From Pseudomonas rhodesiae (GTDB lineage Bacteria > Pseudomonadota > Gammaproteobacteria > Pseudomonadales > Pseudomonadaceae): a stretch of DNA of 64,000 bases. Positions 31,866 through 39,342 of this stretch are shown here, in pieces. The first letter of the stretch is position 1, and each line of letters starts with the position of its first letter. The stretch lies in NCBI RefSeq assembly GCF_007858255.1, contig NZ_VFEU01000015.1, positions 53,770-117,769 of the forward strand, in the 5' to 3' direction. The position numbers and the translations under genes are program-made. The notes beneath the pieces were generated by a model. That model had not been told where the DNA came from. It did not search any database and was given only the letters and a program-made list of their open reading frames with translations.

Positions 31866-32642
31866 ATGAAATCCATTTGTATCGCCCTTGCGTTTCTCCT
31901 GCTTGCCGGCTGCGCCAGCGGCCCCCGCATCAACACCAGTCATCCCTCGGTCAACTACGACAATCGCGTGCAATTTGTGATCGTTCATTACACCTCGGCC
32001 AACCTGGAACGCTCCCTGGCCTTGTTGACCCACGGCCAGGTCAGTAGCCATTACCTGATTGGCGATGACGCCTCGGCCACCATTTACAAATTGGTGGATG
32101 AAAGCCAGCGCGCCTGGCACGCAGGTGAGAGTGAATGGATGGGCCGCACCTGGCTCAATTCAAGCTCCATCGGTATTGAGATTGTGAACCCGGGTTTCAA
32201 AGACACCCCGACAGGCCGCCTGTGGTACCCGTATTCCGAGGCGCAGGTGAAGTCGTTGGTCGTGTTGCTTAAAGACATCAGCAAGCGCAACGGCATCGAC
32301 CCGAAGAACATCATCGGCCACAGCGATATCGCGCCGTTACGCAAGTTGGACCCGGGGCCCTTGTTCCCCTGGAAGCGTTTGGCCGATGAAGGGTTGGGGG
32401 TTTGGCCGGATGCACAGGCTGTCGCGCGCTTTCAGGTGCAATACACCGCAGAGCTACCGAGCATCACTTGGTTTCAGGAGGAGTTGGCCCGATTGGGCTA
32501 CCAGACGCCTCAAACCGGTGAGCTGGATGTCGCCACGCGTCATGTGCTCGCAGCGTTCCAGATGCACTTCAGGCCGTCGCGGTTCGATGGCACGCCGGAT
32601 GCCGAAAGTGCAGCCATTCTGCGCGCCCTCAACCGGCGCTGA
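31866..32642 (+). CDS. ampDh2: N-acetylmuramoyl-L-alanine amidase, AmpDh2-like lipoprotein
   Basis: This 258-residue zinc amidase cleaves the bond between MurNAc and the stem peptide. It has a lipoprotein signal with lipobox LLAGC (Cys at about residue 16). The amidase_2 domain has zinc ligands in FVIVHYTS and IIGHSDIAP, plus the second ligand region RAWHAGESEW. A C-terminal peptidoglycan-binding repeat follows (LARLGYQTPQTGELDVATRH). This domain order and the place beside kinB match PA5485. The lipid anchor would hold it in the periplasm at a membrane. It converges with kinB, leaving only 3 nt between stops. Confidence 0.92.
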   Translation: MKSICIALAFLLLAGCASGPRINTSHPSVNYDNRVQFVIVHYTSANLERSLALLTHGQVSSHYLIGDDASATIYKLVDESQRAWHAGESEWMGRTWLNSSSIGIEIVNPGFKDTPTGRLWYPYSEAQVKSLVVLLKDISKRNGIDPKNIIGHSDIAPLRKLDPGPLFPWKRLADEGLGVWPDAQAVARFQVQYTAELPSITWFQEELARLGYQTPQTGELDVATRHVLAAFQMHFRPSRFDGTPDAESAAILRALNRR

Positions 32643-32645
32643 CCG

Positions 32646-34433
32646 TCAGAGCGGCAGCGCCATGTAAAACTGGGTGCCCTGCCCCGGCCGCGAATACACC
32701 CCCATGCGGCCGCCGTGCAACTGCACGATCTCTTTGCACAACGCCAGCCCCAGACCGGCGCCGCCTTTCTTGCGGCCCACTTGCACAAAGGGTTCGAAGA
32801 TGCGCCCTTGCTGCCCATAGGCAATCCCTTCGCCGTTGTCTTCGACGCTGATAATCACCCGCTCGCCATGGCGACGCGCTTGCAGGCGAATTTGCCCGCC
32901 ATCGGCGGTATGGCGCAGTGCGTTGGCCAGCAGGTTGTCGAGTACCCGTTCCAGTTGCGCCTGGTCGGCATATAAGCGTGGCAGGTCGGGCTGGGCTTCG
33001 ATCAGCAGCTCGATTTGCTGCGCATTGGCCTGCTCTATAAAGCGCCCGCGGGCATGCTCCAGCAGGTCGGGAATCTCACAGGGGCCGAGGGTCAGTTTCT
33101 GCAGGCCATTCTGGTAGCGCGAGAAGTTGAGCAAGTCATTGATCAGCTGCATCAGGCGCTGCATTTCCTCGTTAACGGTGTCCAGCAGGTCCGCTTCCCG
33201 GGACTCTGTGGGGAATTTCGCGCGTTCGCGGAACAGCCCGAACGCCATGTGCATGCCGGTTACCGGCGTGCGCAGTTCATGGGAGGCACGCAGCACGAAT
33301 TCACTGCGCACGCGTTCGAAGGCGCGTTGCTCGGTCACGTCGTGCATCACCATCACCGCGCCGAGAATATGCCCTTGGGTGTGGCTGACTGGGGTCAGGC
33401 TGTAGGTCAGCAGGCGCAGTTCGCCGTCGACTTCCACCTCAAGGTCTTCCGGCGCGCGCTCCAGATTGCCGCCACGCAGCACCAAGTGCAGTTGTTCATC
33501 CAGCTCCGGGCGCCCCAGCGCTTCGCCCAGGCCCTGGCCGAGGCGTTCTTCATCCCAGCCCAATTGGCGTTGGGCAACCGGGTTCAGGTGCTCCAGACGC
33601 CCTTGGCGATCAATCATCAGCAAGCCGTCGTCGATGCTGTCGAGCACCGCCTGTAGCCGCTGCTGGCCGGCCAGCAGTTCGTCCACATTGGTGGCCTGAT
33701 GCTGACGCAGCGCCTCGGCCATGATGCCGAAGCGCCGAGTCAGTAGGTTCATTTCCGCGGCTGACGAGATCGGCAGCGTGACCTCGAAATCGCCCTGGCC
33801 GATCTTGTCCGCGGCCTTGGCCAGCGCTTCGATCGGCCCGCCAAAGCGCCTGGCGATACCGTGGGCGGTCACGAAGCCGATGATCAGCACCGCCAGGCCC
33901 ACCAAACCCATGAGACCGGCGATCAACAGCGCGCGGTCGCGGGATTTGCGTTCACTGGTGTTGATGGCTTCCAACGCGCGTTTGTGCTCGGCGATCAAGC
34001 CATTGCGCAGCACGTTGAATGTCTGGGTGAGTTTGTCGTTATTGCCGCTGACCAGCGATGCAGGTTGGGACTCGTCGAATGCCTTGAGGAAATTCAGGTA
34101 GTCGATGCGGGCCTGACTGAACCCACTGCCTGTGCCGTCCTGCCGCTCGTGGGCGATGCCCTCGTCCAGCAGTGCGAAATACTGTTGTTTGGACGCGTCC
34201 AGGGCGTTCGGATTGGGACGCTCGTCGAGCATTAGGATCAACTGGTCGCCCAGGCTTTGGCGCAATTTCAGGCCAAGCTCCAGGGTGACAAAATTGCTGC
34301 GGATCAGCGACTCTTGGGTCTTGGCCATCTGCATGACGCTGACCAGGCCCAGGATCAATCCAAGCAGGGCGACGGTGATCAGCGCTGAGATACTCAAGAA
34401 CAGCCGAGTCCGCAGCTTCATCGCTAACTTCAT
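32646..34433 (-). CDS. kinB: Alginate biosynthesis sensor histidine kinase KinB
   Basis: This 595-residue inner-membrane kinase is the partner of AlgB and equals P. aeruginosa KinB in length. It has TM1 at about 11-37, a periplasmic sensor domain (38-167), TM2 at about 168-190, a HAMP linker, a PAS domain (about 255-370), the HisKA dimerisation domain with His385 in RASHELRTPVTGM, and an HATPase domain with DNLLANALRHTADGG and KKGGAGLGLALCKEI. I choose the ATG at 34433, 10 nt after the algB stop; an internal ATG at 34421 (MKLRTRLF) is also possible. Confidence 0.95.
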   Translation of the reverse strand: MKLAMKLRTRLFLSISALITVALLGLILGLVSVMQMAKTQESLIRSNFVTLELGLKLRQSLGDQLILMLDERPNPNALDASKQQYFALLDEGIAHERQDGTGSGFSQARIDYLNFLKAFDESQPASLVSGNNDKLTQTFNVLRNGLIAEHKRALEAINTSERKSRDRALLIAGLMGLVGLAVLIIGFVTAHGIARRFGGPIEALAKAADKIGQGDFEVTLPISSAAEMNLLTRRFGIMAEALRQHQATNVDELLAGQQRLQAVLDSIDDGLLMIDRQGRLEHLNPVAQRQLGWDEERLGQGLGEALGRPELDEQLHLVLRGGNLERAPEDLEVEVDGELRLLTYSLTPVSHTQGHILGAVMVMHDVTEQRAFERVRSEFVLRASHELRTPVTGMHMAFGLFRERAKFPTESREADLLDTVNEEMQRLMQLINDLLNFSRYQNGLQKLTLGPCEIPDLLEHARGRFIEQANAQQIELLIEAQPDLPRLYADQAQLERVLDNLLANALRHTADGGQIRLQARRHGERVIISVEDNGEGIAYGQQGRIFEPFVQVGRKKGGAGLGLALCKEIVQLHGGRMGVYSRPGQGTQFYMALPL

Positions 34434-34443
34434 AAGGTACAGC

Positions 34444-35790
34444 TCACAGGTTGTACTGTTTTCGTTTGCGGTACAGCGTCGACGCGTCAATGCCGAGGGT
34501 GCGCGCCGCCTGATCAAGCGTGTCGCTGGTGGCCAGTACAGCACCGATGTGGGCTTTTTCCAGTTCGTCCAGGCTTAGCGCCGCACCGATGCGCGGGGCG
34601 TTGTTGGTCGGTTGCTCGGCCATCCCCAGGTGGCTGATTTCAACCTTTTCCTGCGGGCAGATAATGCTCGCGCGCTCTACCACGTTACGCAGTTCGCGGA
34701 TATTACCCGGCCAACGGTAGTTGAGCAGGGCTTCGCGCGCTTGGTCGCTGAACCCGCGCGCCGGGCGGGCGTACTCCTTGACGAAGCGTGCCAGGAAGCG
34801 GTCGGCCAGGGTCAGGATGTCCTCGCTGCGCTCGCGCAGCGGTGGCAGGTGCAGGGTGATGACATTCAGGCGGTACAGCAAGTCTTCCCGGAAGCGGCCG
34901 TCGCGCACCATGTCTTCCAGGTTCAGGTTGGTGGCGGCGAGGATACGTACATCGGCACGCCGGGTAACCGGGTCGCCCACGCGTTCGTATTCCTTGTCCT
35001 GAATAAAGCGCAGTAATTTGGGCTGCAAAGTGAGGGGAAAGTCGCCGATCTCGTCGAGGAACAGTGTGCCGCCGTCAGCCTGGTTGACCCGGCCCAAGGT
35101 GCTTTCGCTGGCGCCGGTAAAGGCGCCGCGGCTGTGGCCGAACAGCTCGCTTTCCATCAGTTCGGCGGTCAGCGACGGGCAGTTGATGGTCACGCAGGAT
35201 TTTTTCGACCGCTTGCTCCAGCCGTGAATGGCCCGCGCCAGTTCACCTTTACCGGTGCCGGACTCGCCCAGGATCAGGATGTTGGCATCTGTACCGGCCA
35301 CTTGGCGCGCGGTTTCCAGCACCACCATCATCGACGGGCTGTGGGAGTCGAGGCCGTCCTTGGGCTGGCGCACCGCGCCTTCCAGGGCTTCCAGACGTGC
35401 CGAGAGTTGGCGGACTTCCAGCTGCTTGGCGGTGGCCAGGCGCAGTTGGTCCGGGCTGCACGGTTTAACCAGATAGTCGGCGGCGCCGGCCTGGATCGCG
35501 TCCACGGCGGTGTCCACGGCCGAATGCGCGGTGACGATCACTACACGCATCCACGGCGCCTGAATACGCATCTGGGCCAGCACGTCCAGGCCATTGTCTT
35601 CGCCTAGACGCAGGTCCAGGAAGCACAGGTCGAACACCTGGCGTTGCATCAGCGCGTCGGCTTGGGCGGCGCTGTTGGCGGTGGCGACGGTATAGCCTTC
35701 ATCTTCCAGGCAATAACGGAAGGTGCGGAGGATCGCGGACTCGTCATCTACTAAAAGAATGCGGCCTTGAAGTTCCTTGGCTGATTCCAT
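34444..35790 (-). CDS. algB: Sigma-54-dependent response regulator AlgB
   Basis: This 448-residue NtrC-family activator has a receiver domain with the phospho-acceptor Asp59 (DLCFLDLRLGE). Its AAA+ domain has Walker A GESGTGKGE, the sigma-54 contact loop GAFTGA and Walker B GGTLFLDEIGDF. The C-terminal Fis-type helix-turn-helix is LDQAARTLGIDASTLYRKRK. In P. aeruginosa it regulates alginate and virulence. The ATG at 35790 gives MESAKELQGRILLVDD, as in the family; the frame is open 28 codons further upstream. Confidence 0.95.
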   Translation of the reverse strand: MESAKELQGRILLVDDESAILRTFRYCLEDEGYTVATANSAAQADALMQRQVFDLCFLDLRLGEDNGLDVLAQMRIQAPWMRVVIVTAHSAVDTAVDAIQAGAADYLVKPCSPDQLRLATAKQLEVRQLSARLEALEGAVRQPKDGLDSHSPSMMVVLETARQVAGTDANILILGESGTGKGELARAIHGWSKRSKKSCVTINCPSLTAELMESELFGHSRGAFTGASESTLGRVNQADGGTLFLDEIGDFPLTLQPKLLRFIQDKEYERVGDPVTRRADVRILAATNLNLEDMVRDGRFREDLLYRLNVITLHLPPLRERSEDILTLADRFLARFVKEYARPARGFSDQAREALLNYRWPGNIRELRNVVERASIICPQEKVEISHLGMAEQPTNNAPRIGAALSLDELEKAHIGAVLATSDTLDQAARTLGIDASTLYRKRKQYNL

Positions 35791-35910
35791 CTGTCCCGCG
35801 CTCCCTAACTGATAAGTGATGGTGTTTAGTCCCGGAATAATCGGGCAAGTTGCATGGTTTATTCTGACCGACAAAACGAATCGTCGTGCAGGTATCTGCG
35901 CTTCTTCTCA

Positions 35911-35935
35911 CAAAGGCCACAGCGAGTGGCCTTTT
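35911..35935. other. Terminator-like hairpin upstream of algB
   Basis: AAAGGCCAC (35912-35920), a 5-nt AGCGA loop and GTGGCCTTTT form a perfect 9-bp stem with a short T4 on the plus strand. It lies in the 373-nt gap (35791-36163) between algB and a small plus-strand gene. It could end a short plus-strand transcript or be part of the algB leader. Otherwise this gap holds the sigma-54-like promoter at 36111. Confidence 0.35.
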
Positions 35936-36110
35936 CATGTCATTCGCTCACTTCGGCAGCGTTCATGTCGCGATGTATCCCTTGATCCGACCGCTGGCCA
36001 TCGTGCATTTCGCACGGCCCCTAGAGGCCCATCGTGCAGGATGCTGGCCCTGTCAGCGAGCGAGTATCTATAACACGCTGATTTTATTGGGTTTTATTTT
36101 GTTAAAAACC

Positions 36111-36126
36111 TGGCATGCGCTCTGCA
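36111..36126 (+). promoter_or_regulatory. Sigma-54-like promoter
   Basis: TGGCATGCGCTCTGCA matches the -24/-12 consensus TGGCACG-N4-TTGCA with the invariant GG and GC at the correct 10-nt spacing and two mismatches elsewhere. It lies 56 nt upstream of the small membrane-protein gene at 36182, and next to algB, which encodes a sigma-54 activator. Confidence 0.5.
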
Positions 36127-36181
36127 ATACCTCTCCCAAGAGCGTCATGAACGAATAATCAGAATGCGGGAGTACAGCAGC

Positions 36182-36481
36182 ATGACTCGCCAAACCATCA
36201 GCCAATTGCGTGTAGCGCCACTGCATGTGCAGCAAGGTTTGTTTGCCAGCCTGGCCTTGATGGTCACGTTGATTGCAGGCCAGCAGATTCAACATTGGCA
36301 GGAGAGTCAGCAGCAAGCCCAAGTATTTGAGCGTCCGGCCATGACCCAGACCCATTTCAGTTCGATGCAGAGCCGCTCCGTCGCCAGCGCTGTCGGTGAG
36401 GTGAGCGTCAAGCAATTGCGAGTGGCTGACCAGGATTCAACTCTTGATCAGTTGCCAGCCCAGGAACGTTGGGTGTTCTAG
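36182..36481 (+). CDS. Small membrane protein of unknown function
   Basis: This 99-residue protein begins MTRQTISQLRVAPLHVQQGL and has one transmembrane segment at about 19-38 (GLFASLALMVTLIAGQQIQH). The rest is polar, Gln/Ser-rich and periplasmic or cytoplasmic. GGGAG ends 9 nt before the ATG at 36182. An ATG six codons upstream has no such site. I do not recognise a family. A sigma-54-like promoter precedes it, and the DUF1328 and Ivy genes follow on the same strand. Confidence 0.6.
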   Translation: MTRQTISQLRVAPLHVQQGLFASLALMVTLIAGQQIQHWQESQQQAQVFERPAMTQTHFSSMQSRSVASAVGEVSVKQLRVADQDSTLDQLPAQERWVF

Positions 36482-36562
36482 GCAAGAAAAGCGGTCGTCC
36501 GCACTGGGCGTCCGTACGGCATGACCGCTGTACCCTCTAATAGAAGCGTAAGGAGAATCACC

Positions 36563-36727
36563 ATGTTGAGTTGGGCAATCACATTTCTGATCATCGCCAT
36601 TGTTGCTGCAGTACTGGGCTTCGGTGGTATCGCAGGCACTGCAACCGGTATCGCCAAAATCCTGTTTGTCGTCTTCCTGGTGATGTTCATTGCTTCGTTC
36701 TTCTTTGGTCGTCGCGGCCGAGGCTGA
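36563..36727 (+). CDS. DUF1328 small membrane protein (UPF0391 type)
   Basis: This 54-residue protein (MLSWAITFLIIAIVAAVLGF...FFFGRRGRG) is two hydrophobic helices and a basic tail, the hallmark of DUF1328/YtjA. AAGGAG precedes the ATG by 8 nt. It corresponds to PA5482. The family is often induced by envelope or osmotic stress. The Ivy gene begins 3 nt after its stop. Confidence 0.9.
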   Translation: MLSWAITFLIIAIVAAVLGFGGIAGTATGIAKILFVVFLVMFIASFFFGRRGRG

Positions 36728-36729
36728 AT

Positions 36730-37197
36730 ATGACCACTTTGTCTCTCAAAGCCATTGCTGCCGCCCTGTTGCTGGGCGGTAGCGGTCTGGCGATGGCCGC
36801 CAATGACGGCCAGTCGCGGGCCAATGAATTGCTCAGCGCGGACCCGCAATACCGTGAGACCTGGCAAGGCGTGGTGAAGAAAGAAGAGCGCCTGCCGGAA
36901 TGGGTGATGAACCTGACCGGTACGGCCGAGCAAATGAATGCCGTCGAAGAGGATGGTGACAAGTACTTGGTGGGCCCGCTCTGCGAGACCGCGGACACAT
37001 GCCTGAACAAGCGCCTGATCGTCGCTTTCAGCTTTGACAAGGAAGATGCCTACGCCATGTTGGTGGAAGTGCCAGCCGGCCTCCCGGCGGACAAGTCCCC
37101 TACGCGGCACGCCGATTACCGTTTTATCGGTAAGCCGGATGAAGGTATGCAAAAGCTGCTGATGGAACAGCTCAAGAAAGACCCGAATTGGTACTAG
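36730..37197 (+). CDS. ivy: Inhibitor of vertebrate lysozyme (Ivy)
   Basis: This 155-residue periplasmic protein has a signal peptide (cut near AMA-AND, residue 24). The Ivy domain includes the disulfide-bonded loop CETADTC that corresponds to the active-site loop (CKxHxC in E. coli Ivy) which plugs lysozyme. The histidine of that loop is absent here, so potency against C-type lysozyme is uncertain. PA5481 of P. aeruginosa is the equivalent gene. It follows DUF1328 at once and is probably co-transcribed. Confidence 0.85.
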   Translation: MTTLSLKAIAAALLLGGSGLAMAANDGQSRANELLSADPQYRETWQGVVKKEERLPEWVMNLTGTAEQMNAVEEDGDKYLVGPLCETADTCLNKRLIVAFSFDKEDAYAMLVEVPAGLPADKSPTRHADYRFIGKPDEGMQKLLMEQLKKDPNWY

Positions 37198-37240
37198 GTT
37201 TCGTTTAAAGCACTTGCTGATAACGGGACCAGCGTCCATA

Positions 37241-37265
37241 GAAAGAAGCCCTTCGCTTCTTTCTT
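37241..37265 (+). terminator. Hairpin terminator downstream of ivy
   Basis: AAAGAAGC and GCTTCTTT pair around CCTTC, followed by CTTAT. It lies 44 nt after the ivy stop. Confidence 0.5.
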
Positions 37266-37693
37266 ATGCATGCCTCGCCAAGGGGTATGCATGACCAGGG
37301 GGCCGGGTTGCTCTGATCGATTGGGATCGGCGTGACCTACGGGTACAGGGAGTACCTGCGCAAGGGCCGGGTCAGGCGAAAAGCTGCGACGCAGGTTCAC
37401 AAGTCGTCGACTTGTTGAACTTGCGGCGGGCTTATGCCTCTTATGCCGCCCATAGCCCACCAATTTATTTTCGCCTGCCCTCAACCATTACTGAGTGTGT
37501 CGCGGCGACCATCTATCGAGAAAGTCTGCTGGGGTCTATAAGACATTTCAGACACCTCTGCGCTGAATCCTCAAGCATTTGTGCCAATCGTTCGACCAGC
37601 GCCGAAAACCCTGCGTGAGCCGGAATTGGCCGTTTCACGGCATATTCGCCGGGCAAAATGTCGCATTTGAACTGACCGTTCGGACAGTTATTA
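37266..37693. other. Intergenic stretch without a supported gene
   Basis: No frame here has convincing support. A minus-strand frame of 64 codons (37513-37707, beginning MAFLDNNCPNG) is open, but its codon use is unlike the neighbours and its first codons coincide with the hairpin and T-run at 37694-37722. A short inverted repeat with TATGCAT ends occurs at 37265-37292. Confidence 0.3.
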
Positions 37694-37722
37694 TCTAAAA
37701 AAGCCATGCCGATTCGGCATGG
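37694..37722 (-). terminator. Minus-strand intrinsic terminator
   Basis: On the minus strand CCATGCCGA and TCGGCATGG form a perfect 9-bp stem with a 1-nt centre, followed by C and T6. The T-run is only on the minus side, so a leftward transcript from between here and gltP should end here. Confidence 0.5.
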
Positions 37723-37739
37723 GGTAGGCGTTTACGGCA

Positions 37740-37844
37740 TTAGACGTCGCCCCCTTGCATGGGAATAGTTGCGCCTTTTTTCGCCTGCCAGTAAGTCATT
37801 TCGGCCATGCGGCGGCGACCTTTCATGGAGGCGGATGCACACAC
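37740..37844 (-). CDS. Possible small protein upstream of gltP
   Basis: A minus-strand frame ends at TAA (37742-37740), 18 nt before the terminator at 37694-37722. From the GTG at 37844 it gives 34 residues, or 28 from the ATG at 37826: MKGRRRMAEMTYWQAKKGAT then IPMQGGDV. Codon use (CGC, GCC, GGC, GAC) looks genuine. The frame stays open up to the gltP start but offers no better initiator, and no SD is visible. It might be the PA5480 equivalent or part of a longer antisense transcript. The start is unsure. Confidence 0.3.
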   Translation of the reverse strand: MCASASMKGRRRMAEMTYWQAKKGATIPMQGGDV

Positions 37845-37910
37845 TTTTTCGCTTTCGAGCGTTGCAGCTGGCGCATTTGCCTTAAGTTCACTTGAAGTAA
37901 GGGTAATGAC

Positions 37911-39242
37911 ATGAAGAAGGCAAAGCTAAGCCTCGCCTGGCAGATCCTCATCGGTTTGGTACTGGGGATCGCAATCGGTGCAGTGCTCAACCATTTCAGT
38001 GCTGAAAAGGCCTGGTGGATCAGCAATGTGCTGCAGCCGGCGGGCGATATCTTTATTCGCCTGATCAAGATGATCGTGATCCCGATTGTGATTTCCTCGC
38101 TGATCGTCGGTATTGCCGGTGTCGGTGACGCGAAAAAGCTCGGTCGCATCGGCGTCAAAACCATCCTCTACTTCGAAGTGGTCACCACCATTGCCATCGT
38201 GGTCGGTCTGTTGCTGGCCAACCTGTTCCACCCCGGCGCCGGGATCGACATGAGTACCCTGGGCACCGTGGACATCTCCAAATACCAGGCGACCGCCGCC
38301 GAGGTGCAGCACGAGCATGCGTTTATCCAGACCATCCTCAACCTGATCCCGTCCAACATCTTCGCCGCCGTCGCCCGTGGCGAAATGCTGCCGATCATCT
38401 TCTTCTCCGTGCTGTTCGGTCTGGGCCTGTCGAGCCTCAAGCCTGAGCTGCGCGAGCCGCTGGTGACCATGTTTCAGGGTGTATCCGAGAGCATGTTCAA
38501 AGTGACCCACATGATCATGAAATACGCCCCCATCGGTGTATTCGCGCTGATCGCGGTGACTGTGGCCAACTTCGGCTTCGCCTCCCTGCTGCCGCTGGCC
38601 AAGTTGGTGATTCTGGTTTACGTCGCCATCCTGTTCTTCGCTTTTGTGATTCTCGGCCTGATCGCGCGCCTGTTCGGTTTCTCGGTGATCAAGCTGATGC
38701 GCATCTTCAAGGATGAACTGGTGCTGGCTTACTCCACCGCCAGTTCCGAAACCGTGCTGCCGCGCGTGATCGAGAAGATGGAAGCCTACGGCGCGCCGAA
38801 GGCGATCTGCAGCTTCGTGGTGCCGACCGGCTACTCGTTCAACCTCGACGGTTCGACCCTGTACCAGAGCATCGCCGCGATCTTTATCGCCCAGTTGTAC
38901 GGCATTGACCTGTCGATCGGTCAGCAACTGATGCTGGTACTGACCCTGATGGTCACCTCCAAAGGCATCGCCGGTGTACCGGGCGTGTCCTTCGTGGTGC
39001 TGCTGGCCACCCTGGGCAGCGTTGGCATTCCGCTTGAGGGTCTGGCGTTCATCGCCGGTGTCGATCGTGTGATGGACATGGCGCGTACCGCTCTGAACGT
39101 GATTGGTAACGCGTTGGCCGTGCTGGTTATCGCCCGTTGGGAAGGCATGTACGACGACGCCAAGGGCGAGCGCTACTGGAATTCCCTGCCGCACTGGCGC
39201 AGCAAGGAAGCATTGCCGGTCGGCGAGGTCAGCCGCGGTTGA
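37911..39242 (+). CDS. gltP: Dicarboxylate/amino acid:cation symporter (GltP)
   Basis: This 443-residue DAACS family transporter takes up glutamate or aspartate with protons. It shows eight hydrophobic segments and re-entrant loops, with the serine-rich loop in STASSETVLPRVIEKM, then VPTGYSFNLDGSTLYQ and the GIAGVPGVSFVVL motif. TAAGGG lies about 7 nt before the ATG. A 29-codon plus-strand open frame (from 37825) ends across the start codon (ATGA). Confidence 0.94.
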   Translation: MKKAKLSLAWQILIGLVLGIAIGAVLNHFSAEKAWWISNVLQPAGDIFIRLIKMIVIPIVISSLIVGIAGVGDAKKLGRIGVKTILYFEVVTTIAIVVGLLLANLFHPGAGIDMSTLGTVDISKYQATAAEVQHEHAFIQTILNLIPSNIFAAVARGEMLPIIFFSVLFGLGLSSLKPELREPLVTMFQGVSESMFKVTHMIMKYAPIGVFALIAVTVANFGFASLLPLAKLVILVYVAILFFAFVILGLIARLFGFSVIKLMRIFKDELVLAYSTASSETVLPRVIEKMEAYGAPKAICSFVVPTGYSFNLDGSTLYQSIAAIFIAQLYGIDLSIGQQLMLVLTLMVTSKGIAGVPGVSFVVLLATLGSVGIPLEGLAFIAGVDRVMDMARTALNVIGNALAVLVIARWEGMYDDAKGERYWNSLPHWRSKEALPVGEVSRG

Positions 39243-39263
39243 ACCCCATGAGCTGAACAACGC

Positions 39264-39287
39264 AAACCCCGGGTAAATCCGGGGTTT
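39264..39287 (+). terminator. Hairpin terminator after gltP
   Basis: AAACCCCGG, loop GTAAAT and CCGGGGTTT form a perfect stem 21 nt after the gltP stop. Confidence 0.75.
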
Positions 39288-39342
39288 GTCGTTTCTGCCG
39301 GCCCCGCTATCATTCGCCCCATCATTCGAGGGGATTCAACTG

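Noticed and set aside
37194..37484. 96-codon minus-strand open frame downstream of ivy
   Set aside because: Low-complexity basic product, overlaps the hairpin after ivy, no SD and no recognisable family.
37513..37707. 64-codon minus-strand open frame beginning MAFLDNNCPNG
   Set aside because: Its start lies within a terminator-like hairpin and T-run, codon use is unlike the host, and I see no family. It is mentioned in the gap entry only.
37926..39260. 444-codon open frame antisense to gltP
   Set aside because: It is extremely His/Gln/Asp-rich, typical of reverse reading of membrane-protein codons.
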